Assembly: GCF_000474945.1 (NCBI RefSeq)
Contig: NZ_AXDW01000015.1
Span: forward strand, 88,234 to 152,233
Direction: 5' to 3'
DNA: 64,000 nt
DNA from: Solimonas soli DSM 21787
GTDB lineage: Bacteria > Pseudomonadota > Gammaproteobacteria > Nevskiales > Nevskiaceae
Shown here: positions 58,662 to 64,000 of the stretch, one piece after another
How the letters are laid out: each line of letters begins with the position of its first letter
Numbering within the stretch: position 1 is the first letter of the stretch
Notes under the pieces: generated by a model
What the model was told of the DNA's origin: nothing
The model's database searches: none
What the model saw: only the letters and a program-made list of their open reading frames with translations
Program-made: the position numbers and the translations under genes

Positions 58662-59638
58662 GGCCCGGCTTGCGGATGGACGAGGTTGGCCAGTTCCGTG
58701 CGGCTGTAGACGCCGAGCTTGCGATACACGCGGTACAGATGATTGGCGACCGTCGACGGCGCCACGCCGATCTTCTTCGCCGCCTGCTTGAACGACAGCC
58801 CTTGCGCCACGCAGTGCACGATCTCGCGCTCGCGTGCGGTCAGGCGGTCGAGCGGACCGGCGGGCCAGATGATGATGAGGAACAGATCGCTGAGCCGTTC
58901 GCAGCGCACCATCAGATCCAGATGCGCGACCGTTTCGCCGGGCGCCGGCATCGGGAACGGCAGGCGCTGCGCCTCGCGCTTCGGCAGGCGGTCGTCGAGC
59001 AGATCGAGGAAGCGCGGCTGCGCCTCGTGGAACGTGCCGGTGGCATCGACCACCGCGCCCGCCGAGTCGGCCGGCCGGTCGGCATAGGTGCGCGCCAGAT
59101 GCAGGAAGAAGGAATGCGAGGCGGCGTTGAACAGATGATAGATCGCGCGCTTCTGACGCAGCTTGTCCTGCTCGCTGAACGGCGCGGCGCGATCCTTGCG
59201 GTACAAGGTCAGCAGCGAGTAGAGGCCGCTGCGCCGATCGAGATGGCCGGTCGACAGGATGCGGTGGATGCCATACGGCGCGAAGGTGCTGCGATACAGC
59301 TCGGACGAAAAGAATTCGGCGTCCGGGAACACCTGCTGCATGTCGACCGGCGTGTCGAGGTTCTGCAGCAGCGCCGGGATGATCGGATTGATCGCGGTCG
59401 TCGTCACCAGCTGCTGCGGGAATTCCGGCGGCAGGCCGTGCACGGTCACCGAATGGAAACGCAGCTGCGAGGCCGTGCCGGTGCCCCACAGCGCGCCGTC
59501 GCAGGGCACGACACGCGCCAGCTGGGCGAGCGCCCATTCGCGGAACTGGCCGGCGGGAATCTGCAGGCCGGAGCGGTACAGGCGTGCGATCAGGCGATCG
59601 ACCGGATCGATCGCTTCGGCGGGGGAAGACGTCAACAT
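58658..59638 (-). CDS. LuxR-family transcriptional regulator
   Basis: 326 residues. The C-terminal 60 residues are a LuxR HTH: LTAREREIVHCVAQGLSFKQ and APSTVANHLYRVYRKLGVYS. The N-terminal 240 residues resemble no autoinducer domain I recognise; PCDGALWG and SFFLHLARTYADRP suggest a PAS- or GAF-like sensor. The ATG at 59638 has only GGGGGAAG upstream. It is translationally coupled to the DUF2914 membrane protein, which may be its target or signal source. Confidence 0.85.
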   Translation of the reverse strand: MLTSSPAEAIDPVDRLIARLYRSGLQIPAGQFREWALAQLARVVPCDGALWGTGTASQLRFHSVTVHGLPPEFPQQLVTTTAINPIIPALLQNLDTPVDMQQVFPDAEFFSSELYRSTFAPYGIHRILSTGHLDRRSGLYSLLTLYRKDRAAPFSEQDKLRQKRAIYHLFNAASHSFFLHLARTYADRPADSAGAVVDATGTFHEAQPRFLDLLDDRLPKREAQRLPFPMPAPGETVAHLDLMVRCERLSDLFLIIIWPAGPLDRLTAREREIVHCVAQGLSFKQAAKKIGVAPSTVANHLYRVYRKLGVYSRTELANLVHPQAGP

Positions 59639-59796
59639 GCCGGTTCTACCAGTCGGCTCCTTTGGCGACGGGCGCTTTCGACGATGGGCGGCCCGGCGGT
59701 GGGCCCCCCGAGCCCCTACATATTTACTATCGGGCTGCGCGATGGCTGTCCACATACTAGCAGCATGAGCGCGGAGTGCCGCACGGAGGCTGCCCC

Positions 59797-60273
59797 ATGA
59801 GAACCCTCGAACAATGGCTGGACGAATACAGTGCCAGTCATCGAAATCCCACGAACAAGCTGATCCACTGGATCTGCGTGCCGCTGATCGCCTTCTCGAT
59901 CGCCTGTGCCCTGAAGGTGATTCCCGTCGGCCATGGCAACCTCAATGCGACGACCGTGATCGGCGGACTCGTGCTGCTCTACTACTTCCGCCTCTCCTGG
60001 CGCCTTGCGCTCGGCATGACGGCGGTCTTCGCGCTGGCGTACTGGCTGGTGCTGGCCTGCGAAGCCGCGTTCCCGGGGCTTGGCCTGCTGTGGCTCGCCG
60101 TCGCGATCTTCGTCGGCGCCTGGATCGGCCAGTTCTACGGCCACCACGTCGAGAAAGCCCGTCCTTCCTTCTTCAAGGACCTGCAGTTCCTGCTCATCGG
60201 CCCGCTCTGGCTGCTCGACGCCGCCTACCGGCGCTGGTCGATCCCGACAGGGCGGGGCGCGACAGCGCACTGA
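59797..60273 (+). CDS. DUF962/Mpo1-like membrane protein
   Basis: 158 residues with four helices and the Mpo1 family motifs HRNPTNKLIHWICVP near residue 16 and GQFYGHHVEKARPSFFKDL near residue 113. The yeast member is an iron-dependent dioxygenase for alpha-oxidation of 2-hydroxy fatty acids; the His residues that would bind iron are present. GGAGG lies 7 nt before the ATG at 59797. It is the last chromosomal-type gene before the integron cassette array. Confidence 0.88.
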   Translation: MRTLEQWLDEYSASHRNPTNKLIHWICVPLIAFSIACALKVIPVGHGNLNATTVIGGLVLLYYFRLSWRLALGMTAVFALAYWLVLACEAAFPGLGLLWLAVAIFVGAWIGQFYGHHVEKARPSFFKDLQFLLIGPLWLLDAAYRRWSIPTGRGATAH

Positions 60274-60299
60274 AGTCCGGTCGCAAGCCAAAGCGGCGT

Positions 60300-60360
60300 C
60301 GGTCGGGTCACACCAAAGCCGTTTGCGGGAGCGAAGCGAAGGCAGAACGACCGGCCAGGC
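60300..60360 (-). repeat. Degenerate attC-like remnant
   Basis: GGAGCGAAGCGAAGGCAG here matches the central hairpin of the attC at 61072-61149 (GCAGCGAAGCGAAGGCAG), and is followed by an AACGACCGG that recalls the right arm. The core sites are not recognisable. It looks like half of an old attC at the outer edge of the array, next to the DUF962 gene. Confidence 0.4.
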
Positions 60361-60363
60361 ACA

Positions 60364-60447
60364 GCTTAACGCTCGCGCTCACCCGCGGCCACGCCGGAGG
60401 GCCAAAGGCCCGGGGGCGTGGACGTCGGTTGCAGCGTGTTGTTCGGC
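60364..60447 (-). repeat. attC site a
   Basis: 84 bp bounded by GCTTAAC (60364-60370, which is GTTAAGC on the cassette strand) and GTTCGGC (60441-60447). The inner arms GGCCACGCC and GGCGTGG pair, and the loop contains GGGCC/GGCCC. The right arm GACGTCGGTTGCA is shared with the other sites. It closes cassette 1. Confidence 0.75.
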
Positions 60448-61053
60448 GGCATGGAACCTCACCTTCCGCGCCTTCAACCAATATTCGATCTGCCACTGCT
60501 CGTAGCCGAGTAGCTCGCCTTCCCGGCGTTCAAATTCATCGTTCCACCCACATTTCTCGCCGTCATCCCACATCTTGAGATAGGCGTCGATCCGCCATCC
60601 TTCCGCTGGTAGCGCGTAAAGCAACCGTCTCACGCCTGCCAGAACCTGCACCCGTTGGACAAGACGGCCGCGCTCTACCCACGGCGTGAAAACGTCTTCG
60701 GGAAAGATCCATGGATCGCTCTCGACGTCCTGTCCGAAGAAGACGGCAAGTGGCTTTTTCCCTTTCAGCATTAATCTTAGTTCGCGTCCGGTATGAAGCT
60801 CATATGGGAGATCGTCCAGCCAGCTCGCCCCGCGGAGTACGCCCGCGATGTCGGGCTTCTCAATGTCGATGCCCATCGCCGCTCGTAGCCACGCCAACTC
60901 CTCGCTCTCCAGCGGTATGAATTCGCGCTGCGGTCTCGGCACATCGAACCGCGCTGCCAGTTCGTCTGCGCAAGCGCTCGGAATGCTCAGCGAGACGTCG
61001 ATGCTTCGCGTACTCAAATCAACCAGATCCAACATGATGCCGCTCGATGCCAC
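60379..61053 (-). CDS. Cassette 1 protein, unknown function
   Basis: 224 residues from a GTG at 61053 with AAGGAG 6 nt upstream, right after the cassette boundary. It is a soluble, Trp-rich protein; the centre reads PLAVFFGQDVESDPWIFPED and the end WRIDAYLKMWDDGEKCGWND. I do not recognise the family. The frame runs about 70 bp into attC a, so the last 20 or so residues (from HAAEQHAATD) are probably encoded by the recombination site. Cassette proteins of this kind are often adaptive but here no role can be named. Confidence 0.75.
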   Translation of the reverse strand: MASSGIMLDLVDLSTRSIDVSLSIPSACADELAARFDVPRPQREFIPLESEELAWLRAAMGIDIEKPDIAGVLRGASWLDDLPYELHTGRELRLMLKGKKPLAVFFGQDVESDPWIFPEDVFTPWVERGRLVQRVQVLAGVRRLLYALPAEGWRIDAYLKMWDDGEKCGWNDEFERREGELLGYEQWQIEYWLKARKVRFHAAEQHAATDVHAPGPLALRRGRG

Positions 61054-61071
61054 GGCTACTCCTTCAAGGCC

Positions 61072-61149
61072 GCCCAACGCCGAGCATCAGCCGCGTAGCT
61101 GCCGCAGCGAAGCGAAGGCAGGTACGTCGGTTGGAAGCGATGGTTGGGG
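61072..61149 (-). repeat. attC site b
   Basis: 78 bp bounded by GCCCAAC (61072-61078) and GTTGGGG (61143-61149). The inner hairpin pairs CTGCC with GGCAG around GCAGCGAAGCGAA. Left arm CAGCCGCG and right arm TACGTCGGTTGGA have the family pattern. It separates cassettes 1 and 2. Confidence 0.88.
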
Positions 61150-61150
61150 C

Positions 61151-61543
61151 TTACTGGACACGACCGCCGAAACGTTCCTTGAAGCCCGCGCGCGCCTCGC
61201 CAGTGAATACCGAAAGATGGTCCTCCTCTACACGCTGTACGCCTAGCCCAAGGCGCGCCGCCTCCTCGCTCAGAAGGCCGGCGGGCTGCTTAATTGGGAT
61301 AAGAAGTTTCTTTGGAGGATTGGGCGCCTGAGACAGGCCCGCCTGTAGAAGGCGCCTCGCCGAAGTTTTTGAAAGTTCCTTGGAGCGAACTGGAACAAAC
61401 TCTGAGCCCAAGATGTAGCAGCTTGCGGCATCCATGAGCGCAACGACGTTGAAGTCGCCATCGGCCTCCGTTTGTAGCGGAGCATCGTTTAACTTGAACA
61501 CGATCCAAGCTTCATTGATTTGGAACTGATTTGGATGGAGCAC
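61151..61543 (-). CDS. Cassette 2 protein, unknown function
   Basis: 130 residues from a GTG at 61543 with a strong AAGGAGG 7 nt upstream. It is soluble, with DGDFNVVALMDAASCYILGS near residue 30 and PPKKLLIPIKQPAGLLSEEA in the second half; the sequence suggests a mixed alpha/beta fold. I do not recognise a family. It ends 2 bp before attC b, the classic single-gene cassette layout. Confidence 0.8.
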   Translation of the reverse strand: MLHPNQFQINEAWIVFKLNDAPLQTEADGDFNVVALMDAASCYILGSEFVPVRSKELSKTSARRLLQAGLSQAPNPPKKLLIPIKQPAGLLSEEAARLGLGVQRVEEDHLSVFTGEARAGFKERFGGRVQ

Positions 61544-61565
61544 TGAAAGACCTCCTTAGTATGAG

Positions 61566-61643
61566 CCCCAACGCCTAGCTTCAGCCGCGGATTTTCCGTA
61601 GCGAAGCGGAGGAAAATACGTCGGCTGGAAGCTATTGTTGGGC
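61566..61643 (-). repeat. attC site c
   Basis: 78 bp bounded by CCCCAAC (61566-61572) and GTTGGGC (61637-61643). The inner hairpin is ATTTTCCG...CGGAGGAAAAT around a GCGAAG loop, with arms TCAGCCGCGG and CGTCGGCTGGAAGC. It separates cassettes 2 and 3. Confidence 0.88.
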
Positions 61644-61653
61644 CGCACTCCGC

Positions 61654-61944
61654 TCATGTGGCCGCCCGAAGAATGAGGGATGTTGCAAGCAACATGAAAC
61701 CCACCGCACCTATGAGTTTTGACCATGGTGGCAGTGCTCTGACCTCAGCGGCTGGAAACGGGAAGGGCCGAAACAGAAGCTGAGGATGGCCGATGAACAC
61801 GAGTGCCCCGCATATGGTGGCCAGCGCCCACGCAAGCCCGGACCAAGAACGTGATTGCAATGATGCAACCGACTGGATGACGGAGCCCAGCGCAACGAGA
61901 ACAAATAGCGACCGAATAAGCCAAGGTTTAGCCTGCGCTTTCAT
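61654..61944 (-). CDS. Cassette 3 protein, small membrane protein
   Basis: 96 residues with three hydrophobic segments (about residues 10-28, 36-55 and 73-93), including LIRSLFVLVALGSVIQSVA and LAWALATICGALVFIGHPQL. The ATG at 61944 is only 9 nt from the cassette boundary, so the usual ribosome-binding site is absent and translation would rely on the attC sequence upstream or on a leaderless start. Function unknown; small membrane proteins are common in integron cassettes. Confidence 0.7.
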   Translation of the reverse strand: MKAQAKPWLIRSLFVLVALGSVIQSVASLQSRSWSGLAWALATICGALVFIGHPQLLFRPFPFPAAEVRALPPWSKLIGAVGFMLLATSLILRAAT

Positions 61945-61947
61945 GCG

Positions 61948-62015
61948 GCCCAACGCCGCGGTTAACCCGCGGACCGGCCGGAGGCCAGTACGTCGGGTTG
62001 AACCGCCTGTTGGGG
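61948..62015 (-). repeat. attC site d
   Basis: 68 bp, the shortest site, bounded by GCCCAAC (61948-61954) and GTTGGGG (62009-62015). CGCGGTTAACCCGCGG on the left and TACGTCGGGTTGAACCG on the right form the arms, with a small GGCCGGAGGCC hairpin at the centre. It separates cassettes 3 and 4. Confidence 0.85.
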
Positions 62016-62279
62016 AGCTTTGGCAAACCAAACTTCAAGAAACTTCTTCTCGCTGCCCTTGAACCATAACCAAAGGCCCGCCCACATACTTCCAACCCAA
62101 GCCGACAGCAGGACAAAAAGCGCCCAGTCTTTTGGTGTTTTGCCTACATGGCCGTCATTCATTACGAGCACAATCTTTTTGAACGGCTCTGTAAGAGCTG
62201 CTGCCATGAAGAATAGGAGGCCGGCTGCGAGCATCAAGCTGACGAAATGCTTGACGAGCTGAAAACGTCTTCCTCTCAT
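61962..62279 (-). CDS. Cassette 4 protein, small membrane protein
   Basis: 105 residues with two clear helices: FVSLMLAAGLLFFMAAAL near residue 12 and WALFVLLSAWVGSMWAGLWL near residue 58. The ATG at 62279 has GAGG 5 nt upstream and is preferred over the upstream ATG at 62303, which lies on the cassette boundary. The frame runs into attC d, which supplies the last 17 or so residues. Function unknown. Confidence 0.7.
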   Translation of the reverse strand: MRGRRFQLVKHFVSLMLAAGLLFFMAAALTEPFKKIVLVMNDGHVGKTPKDWALFVLLSAWVGSMWAGLWLWFKGSEKKFLEVWFAKAPQQAVQPDVLASGRSAG

Positions 62280-62297
62280 ACAGTCCTCGCTTTTGCT

Positions 62298-62381
62298 CCC
62301 CAACGCTGAGGTTCAGCCGCGGCCGAGCCGGAGGGCCGAAGGCCCGGAGGCGAGGCCGTCGGCTGCAACCTCTTGTTAGAC
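62298..62381 (-). repeat. attC site e
   Basis: 84 bp bounded by CCCCAAC (62298-62304) and GTTAGAC (62375-62381). Arms TCAGCCGCGGCC and GGCCGTCGGCTGCA pair, and the centre holds CCGGAGGGCC/GGCCCGGAGG. Its right core, read as GTCTAAC on the cassette strand, supplies the TAA stop codon of the HEPN gene. It separates cassettes 4 and 5. Confidence 0.88.
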
Positions 62382-63137
62382 GCCCTCGCGCTCTGTGATG
62401 ATCTTTGCAAGTGCCTTTGCTCCTGGGGGCAGCACGCGCACGGACTTCTCATCCGAAGAAAGTTCGATCAGACGTTCCTTGTGCATCTTCCGCAGTAGCC
62501 GCAGGAAATATCCTCTGTTCTCGTATTCAGTCCAACTAAGCAGATCACTTACCTGTACGCCGACTGCGCTGGTTGCGGCGAGAATCAGCACCTGATCCTT
62601 TAAGGGAAGACCAACGTGAAGAATCCTCTTTACGTTTCCGTCATCCCATACGAGAGGGATACGTAGTTCTGCGAGCGCGTTTACCGTGGCCTGTGCCGCA
62701 CCGATGGGCACGTTGTGGAAGACGCGAATGAGCTCCGAAAGAATCCACGTCGCCAGATTAACTACCGCGGCCGCATCCATGGGATTGGAATCTACGTCAC
62801 CGCCTACATGCCCCACGCCTCGGTTGTTCCTTATCTCGTATAAACCCGGAAGAAGACGCGGTATTAGGATTTGAAAGCTTCTGGGGACATGGCCGTTCGA
62901 TTCCAGTGCACGGCAAGCGGCCAGAAAGTTTGGTGGTTTAAACGGGGACGGCGGGTATGCGTTGGACGCATGACCATGCAAGATGGAATACACGATCTCG
63001 CAGAAGCGTCCCCCACTAAGCTCGGCGGGATTCCAGCGACGCTCCAGAAAATTCTGCAGGATGCTCCTGTACTCTTCCAGAAGAGGATCTCGGAGCCCCG
63101 CCGGAAGCGAGCCGAAAAGCGAGCCAGCCGGAATCAT
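62376..63137 (-). CDS. HEPN-motif protein of the two-gene cassette 5
   Basis: 253 residues. Residues about 15-150 are helical and contain YEIRNNRGVGHVGGDV, where R103-N104-x5-H110 fits the R-N-x(4-6)-H active site of HEPN ribonucleases. Residues about 170-250 look like a winged helix (LKDQVLILAATSAVGVQVSD, LRKMHKERLIEL). An RNA-cleaving toxin or defence effector is a reasonable inference; no close relative is known to me. Its ATG overlaps the stop of the 153-residue partner (ATGA), and its TAA is part of attC e. It has no separate RBS and depends on the partner's translation. Confidence 0.75.
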   Translation of the reverse strand: MIPAGSLFGSLPAGLRDPLLEEYRSILQNFLERRWNPAELSGGRFCEIVYSILHGHASNAYPPSPFKPPNFLAACRALESNGHVPRSFQILIPRLLPGLYEIRNNRGVGHVGGDVDSNPMDAAAVVNLATWILSELIRVFHNVPIGAAQATVNALAELRIPLVWDDGNVKRILHVGLPLKDQVLILAATSAVGVQVSDLLSWTEYENRGYFLRLLRKMHKERLIELSSDEKSVRVLPPGAKALAKIITEREGV

Positions 63138-63595
63138 GCGTGGCCGAGCTTCTTTAAGCCCTCAGGTGAGATGTAGAACCCGCCGTCAGCCTTCTCGCAA
63201 AGTCCCTTGCTGACGTTCTTGTTGAGACAGTCCGCGGGATTCGCAAGCCGCTTCTGGTGGTTGTCGGTGAGAGCCTTGCTCACTGCCGCAGTCGTGAGTT
63301 TGTTGACGCCGCGTCGGCGAAGCCAGTCAGCGGTGATGAGGAATCGATCAACCTGATTGCTTTCGCCCCCTTTCTCCTTGATATAGCTAGAGAGGCTAGT
63401 AGTGAAAGTGGCATCCGCGGCGGCACCAGCGCCCGGTGCGGCCGCAGGCGTAGGAGGCGTGACGGGAGCCTGCGCGCCCAGAACGGCGGGAGCCGCCGAC
63501 AAAACCTTTTCGAGTTGTTCTGCCAGCCAAGTCTGGTCGCCCTCCCCACTGAAGGAAACAGGGCCAAGGTTCACTTCGATTTTGGTGCCGGACAT
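63134..63595 (-). CDS. Partner protein of cassette 5, winged-helix-like C-terminus
   Basis: 153 residues. Residues 1-36 (KIEVNLGPVSFSGEGDQTWL) form a small strand/helix unit, 38-62 an Ala/Pro linker, and 65-153 a basic domain with FLITADWLRRRGVNKLTTAA, VSKALTDNHQKRLANPADCL and GGFYISPEGLKKLG that looks like a winged helix. AGGAG lies 7 nt before the ATG at 63595. It is first in the operon behind an operator-rich promoter and is the best candidate for the autorepressor or antitoxin. The family is not one I can name. Confidence 0.75.
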   Translation of the reverse strand: MSGTKIEVNLGPVSFSGEGDQTWLAEQLEKVLSAAPAVLGAQAPVTPPTPAAAPGAGAAADATFTTSLSSYIKEKGGESNQVDRFLITADWLRRRGVNKLTTAAVSKALTDNHQKRLANPADCLNKNVSKGLCEKADGGFYISPEGLKKLGHA

Positions 63596-63609
63596 CTGCC
63601 ACTCCTATC

Positions 63610-63655
63610 TAGCTGTAGCTAGTGTATAGGATAGCTGGAGCTAGCCACCAGTCAA
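63610..63655 (-). promoter_or_regulatory. Cassette 5 promoter with twin palindromic operators
   Basis: Reading leftwards, TTGACT (63655-63650) and TATCCT (63633-63628) are 16 bp apart. One palindrome, TAGCT-N2-AGCTA (63643-63632), fills the spacer and touches the -10; a second (63621-63610), extended to CTAGCT-N2-AGCTAG, covers the probable start of transcription. Centres are 22 bp apart, about two helical turns. The 5' leader would be about 25 nt. This is the arrangement of an autoregulated operon. Confidence 0.7.
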
Positions 63656-63662
63656 GTCGGGC

Positions 63663-63761
63663 GTCTAACGCCAGCTTAAGCCGCGGCCACGCCGCCGAGC
63701 GAGCTTTCCGGAAGAGCAAAAGGCGGAAGGCGTGGACGTCGGCTTGAAGCGACAGTTATGG
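63663..63761 (-). repeat. attC site f
   Basis: 99 bp, the longest site, bounded by GTCTAAC (63663-63669) and GTTATGG (63755-63761). Arms TTAAGCCGCGGCCACGCC and GGCGTGGACGTCGGCTTGA pair well; the centre is a longer hairpin with CTTTCCG...CGGAAGG. It separates cassettes 5 and 6. Confidence 0.85.
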
Positions 63762-63988
63762 CCCAACCCAAGCGCTGCTACGCGGCGCGACCACGACAGC
63801 AGGAACGAACTCGCAGGACCAAACCAGCTGGCCGAGTGGAACAGCACCGCCCGAGACGCAGCTGAACTCGACGAACCCAGCGACGAACTCAGGCCGCTCT
63901 CAAAGCCGAACTGCAACCCGGCTCGCTGCAAGCCTGAAAGAAGCACGATGTTTCCGAGGTTGACCACGCTATGCCTTGGGCCTTTCAC
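63665..63988 (-). CDS. Cassette 6 possible ORF, Ser-rich, doubtful
   Basis: A 107-residue frame from a GTG at 63988, 8 nt from the cassette boundary and without a ribosome-binding site. It is rich in Ser and Leu (ESGLSSSLGSSSSAASRAVL) and its last 30 residues are encoded inside attC f. The 235 bp between the two attC sites hold no better ORF on either strand. It could be a real small protein, a non-coding cassette, or a decayed one. Confidence 0.3.
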   Translation of the reverse strand: MKGPRHSVVNLGNIVLLSGLQRAGLQFGFESGLSSSLGSSSSAASRAVLFHSASWFGPASSFLLSWSRRVAALGLGHNCRFKPTSTPSAFCSSGKLARRRGRGLSWR

Positions 63989-63990
63989 GG

Positions 63991-64000
63991 CTATAACGCC
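63991..64000 (-). repeat. attC site g, left edge only
   Basis: CTATAAC (63991-63997) reads GTTATAG on the cassette strand, the same type of core as the GTTATGG edge of site f, and is followed by GCC. The rest lies beyond the window. It marks the start of cassette 6. Confidence 0.5.

Larger units (their letters stand above)
60290..64000 (-). mobile_element. Integron gene-cassette array (distal end)
   Basis: Six complete attC sites and the edge of a seventh punctuate short minus-strand ORFs. Cassette boundaries at the G^TT position fall at about 60369/70, 61077/78, 61571/72, 61953/54, 62303/04, 63668/69 and 63996/97, giving six cassettes of 708, 494, 382, 350, 1365 and 328 bp. GC content is visibly lower than in the flanking genes. 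All good ORFs read leftwards with attC at their 3' side, so attI and an intI gene are expected to the right of the window; none is inside it. Without intI it could also be an integrase-less array. Confidence 0.85.

Noticed and set aside
60364..62381. The hairpin repeats as tRNA-like, REP or CRISPR elements
   Set aside because: They have no tRNA cloverleaf or T-loop sequence, spacing is irregular, and each is bounded by inverse GTTRRRY-type cores at cassette junctions, which is the attC pattern.

Overview
The window is GC-rich (roughly 68-70% by eye) chromosomal DNA from a proteobacterium, most likely a gammaproteobacterium near Nevskiales/Xanthomonadales. That placement is an inference from gene content: an AlkK-type acyl-CoA ligase, a DmdC-type acyl-CoA dehydrogenase, a two-gene E1 bkd cluster with an Lrp-type BkdR, S46 peptidase, TonB-era iron accessory genes, and a chromosomal-integron-like cassette array. 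No rRNA, tRNA, CRISPR array or prophage was seen.

Layout. 1-5.7 kb: end of an alpha/beta hydrolase, a short CysH-like PAPS reductase, another hydrolase, and a 1110-residue transglutaminase/DUF2126 protein. 5.86-6.0 kb: a candidate small RNA with its own promoter and a strong terminator. 6.1-8.4 kb: a Fur-box-preceded iron trio (small membrane protein, PepSY membrane protein, DUF3325). 8.4-28.5 kb: mainly lipid and acyl-CoA metabolism (alcohol dehydrogenase, four hotdog/DUF4442 thioesterase-like proteins, AlkK-like ligase, acyl-CoA dehydrogenase, FadH, hydroxylase), with transporters, small regulators and two gene remnants that look like deletion scars. 28.5-39.5 kb: S46 peptidase, chromate transporter, a lipoprotein glycerophosphodiesterase with a possible Pho box, a broken lipoprotein gene, thiolase, Leu-type dehydrogenase, pncC, thpR and an AraC regulator. 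39.7-45.2 kb: OmpA protein, prfB with its programmed frameshift, lysS and a Bcr/CflA pump.

45.2-53.0 kb is a sulfate uptake unit read leftwards: OprP/O-type porin, two sulfate-binding proteins, two tandem Mop (molbindin) proteins, a class II amidotransferase-like protein, then cysT-cysW-cysA. A T-N11-A palindrome of LysR/CysB type sits upstream. 53.1-57.2 kb is a branched-chain keto-acid dehydrogenase operon (E1 alpha, E1 beta, E2) divergent from bkdR, with two paired GGAA-N5-TTC operators between them. 57.3-60.3 kb holds a rhodanese, a LuxR/DUF2914 pair and a DUF962 protein.

60.3-64.0 kb changes character: lower GC, every convincing ORF on the minus strand, and seven recombination-core sites of attC type bounding six cassettes. 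This is the distal end of an integron cassette array; attI/intI, if present, should lie to the right of the window. Its largest cassette (62304-63668) carries two overlapping genes, one with a HEPN RNase motif, behind their own promoter, which contains two palindromic operators 22 bp apart. That layout is typical of autoregulated toxin-antitoxin or defence modules and is the most interesting system in the window.
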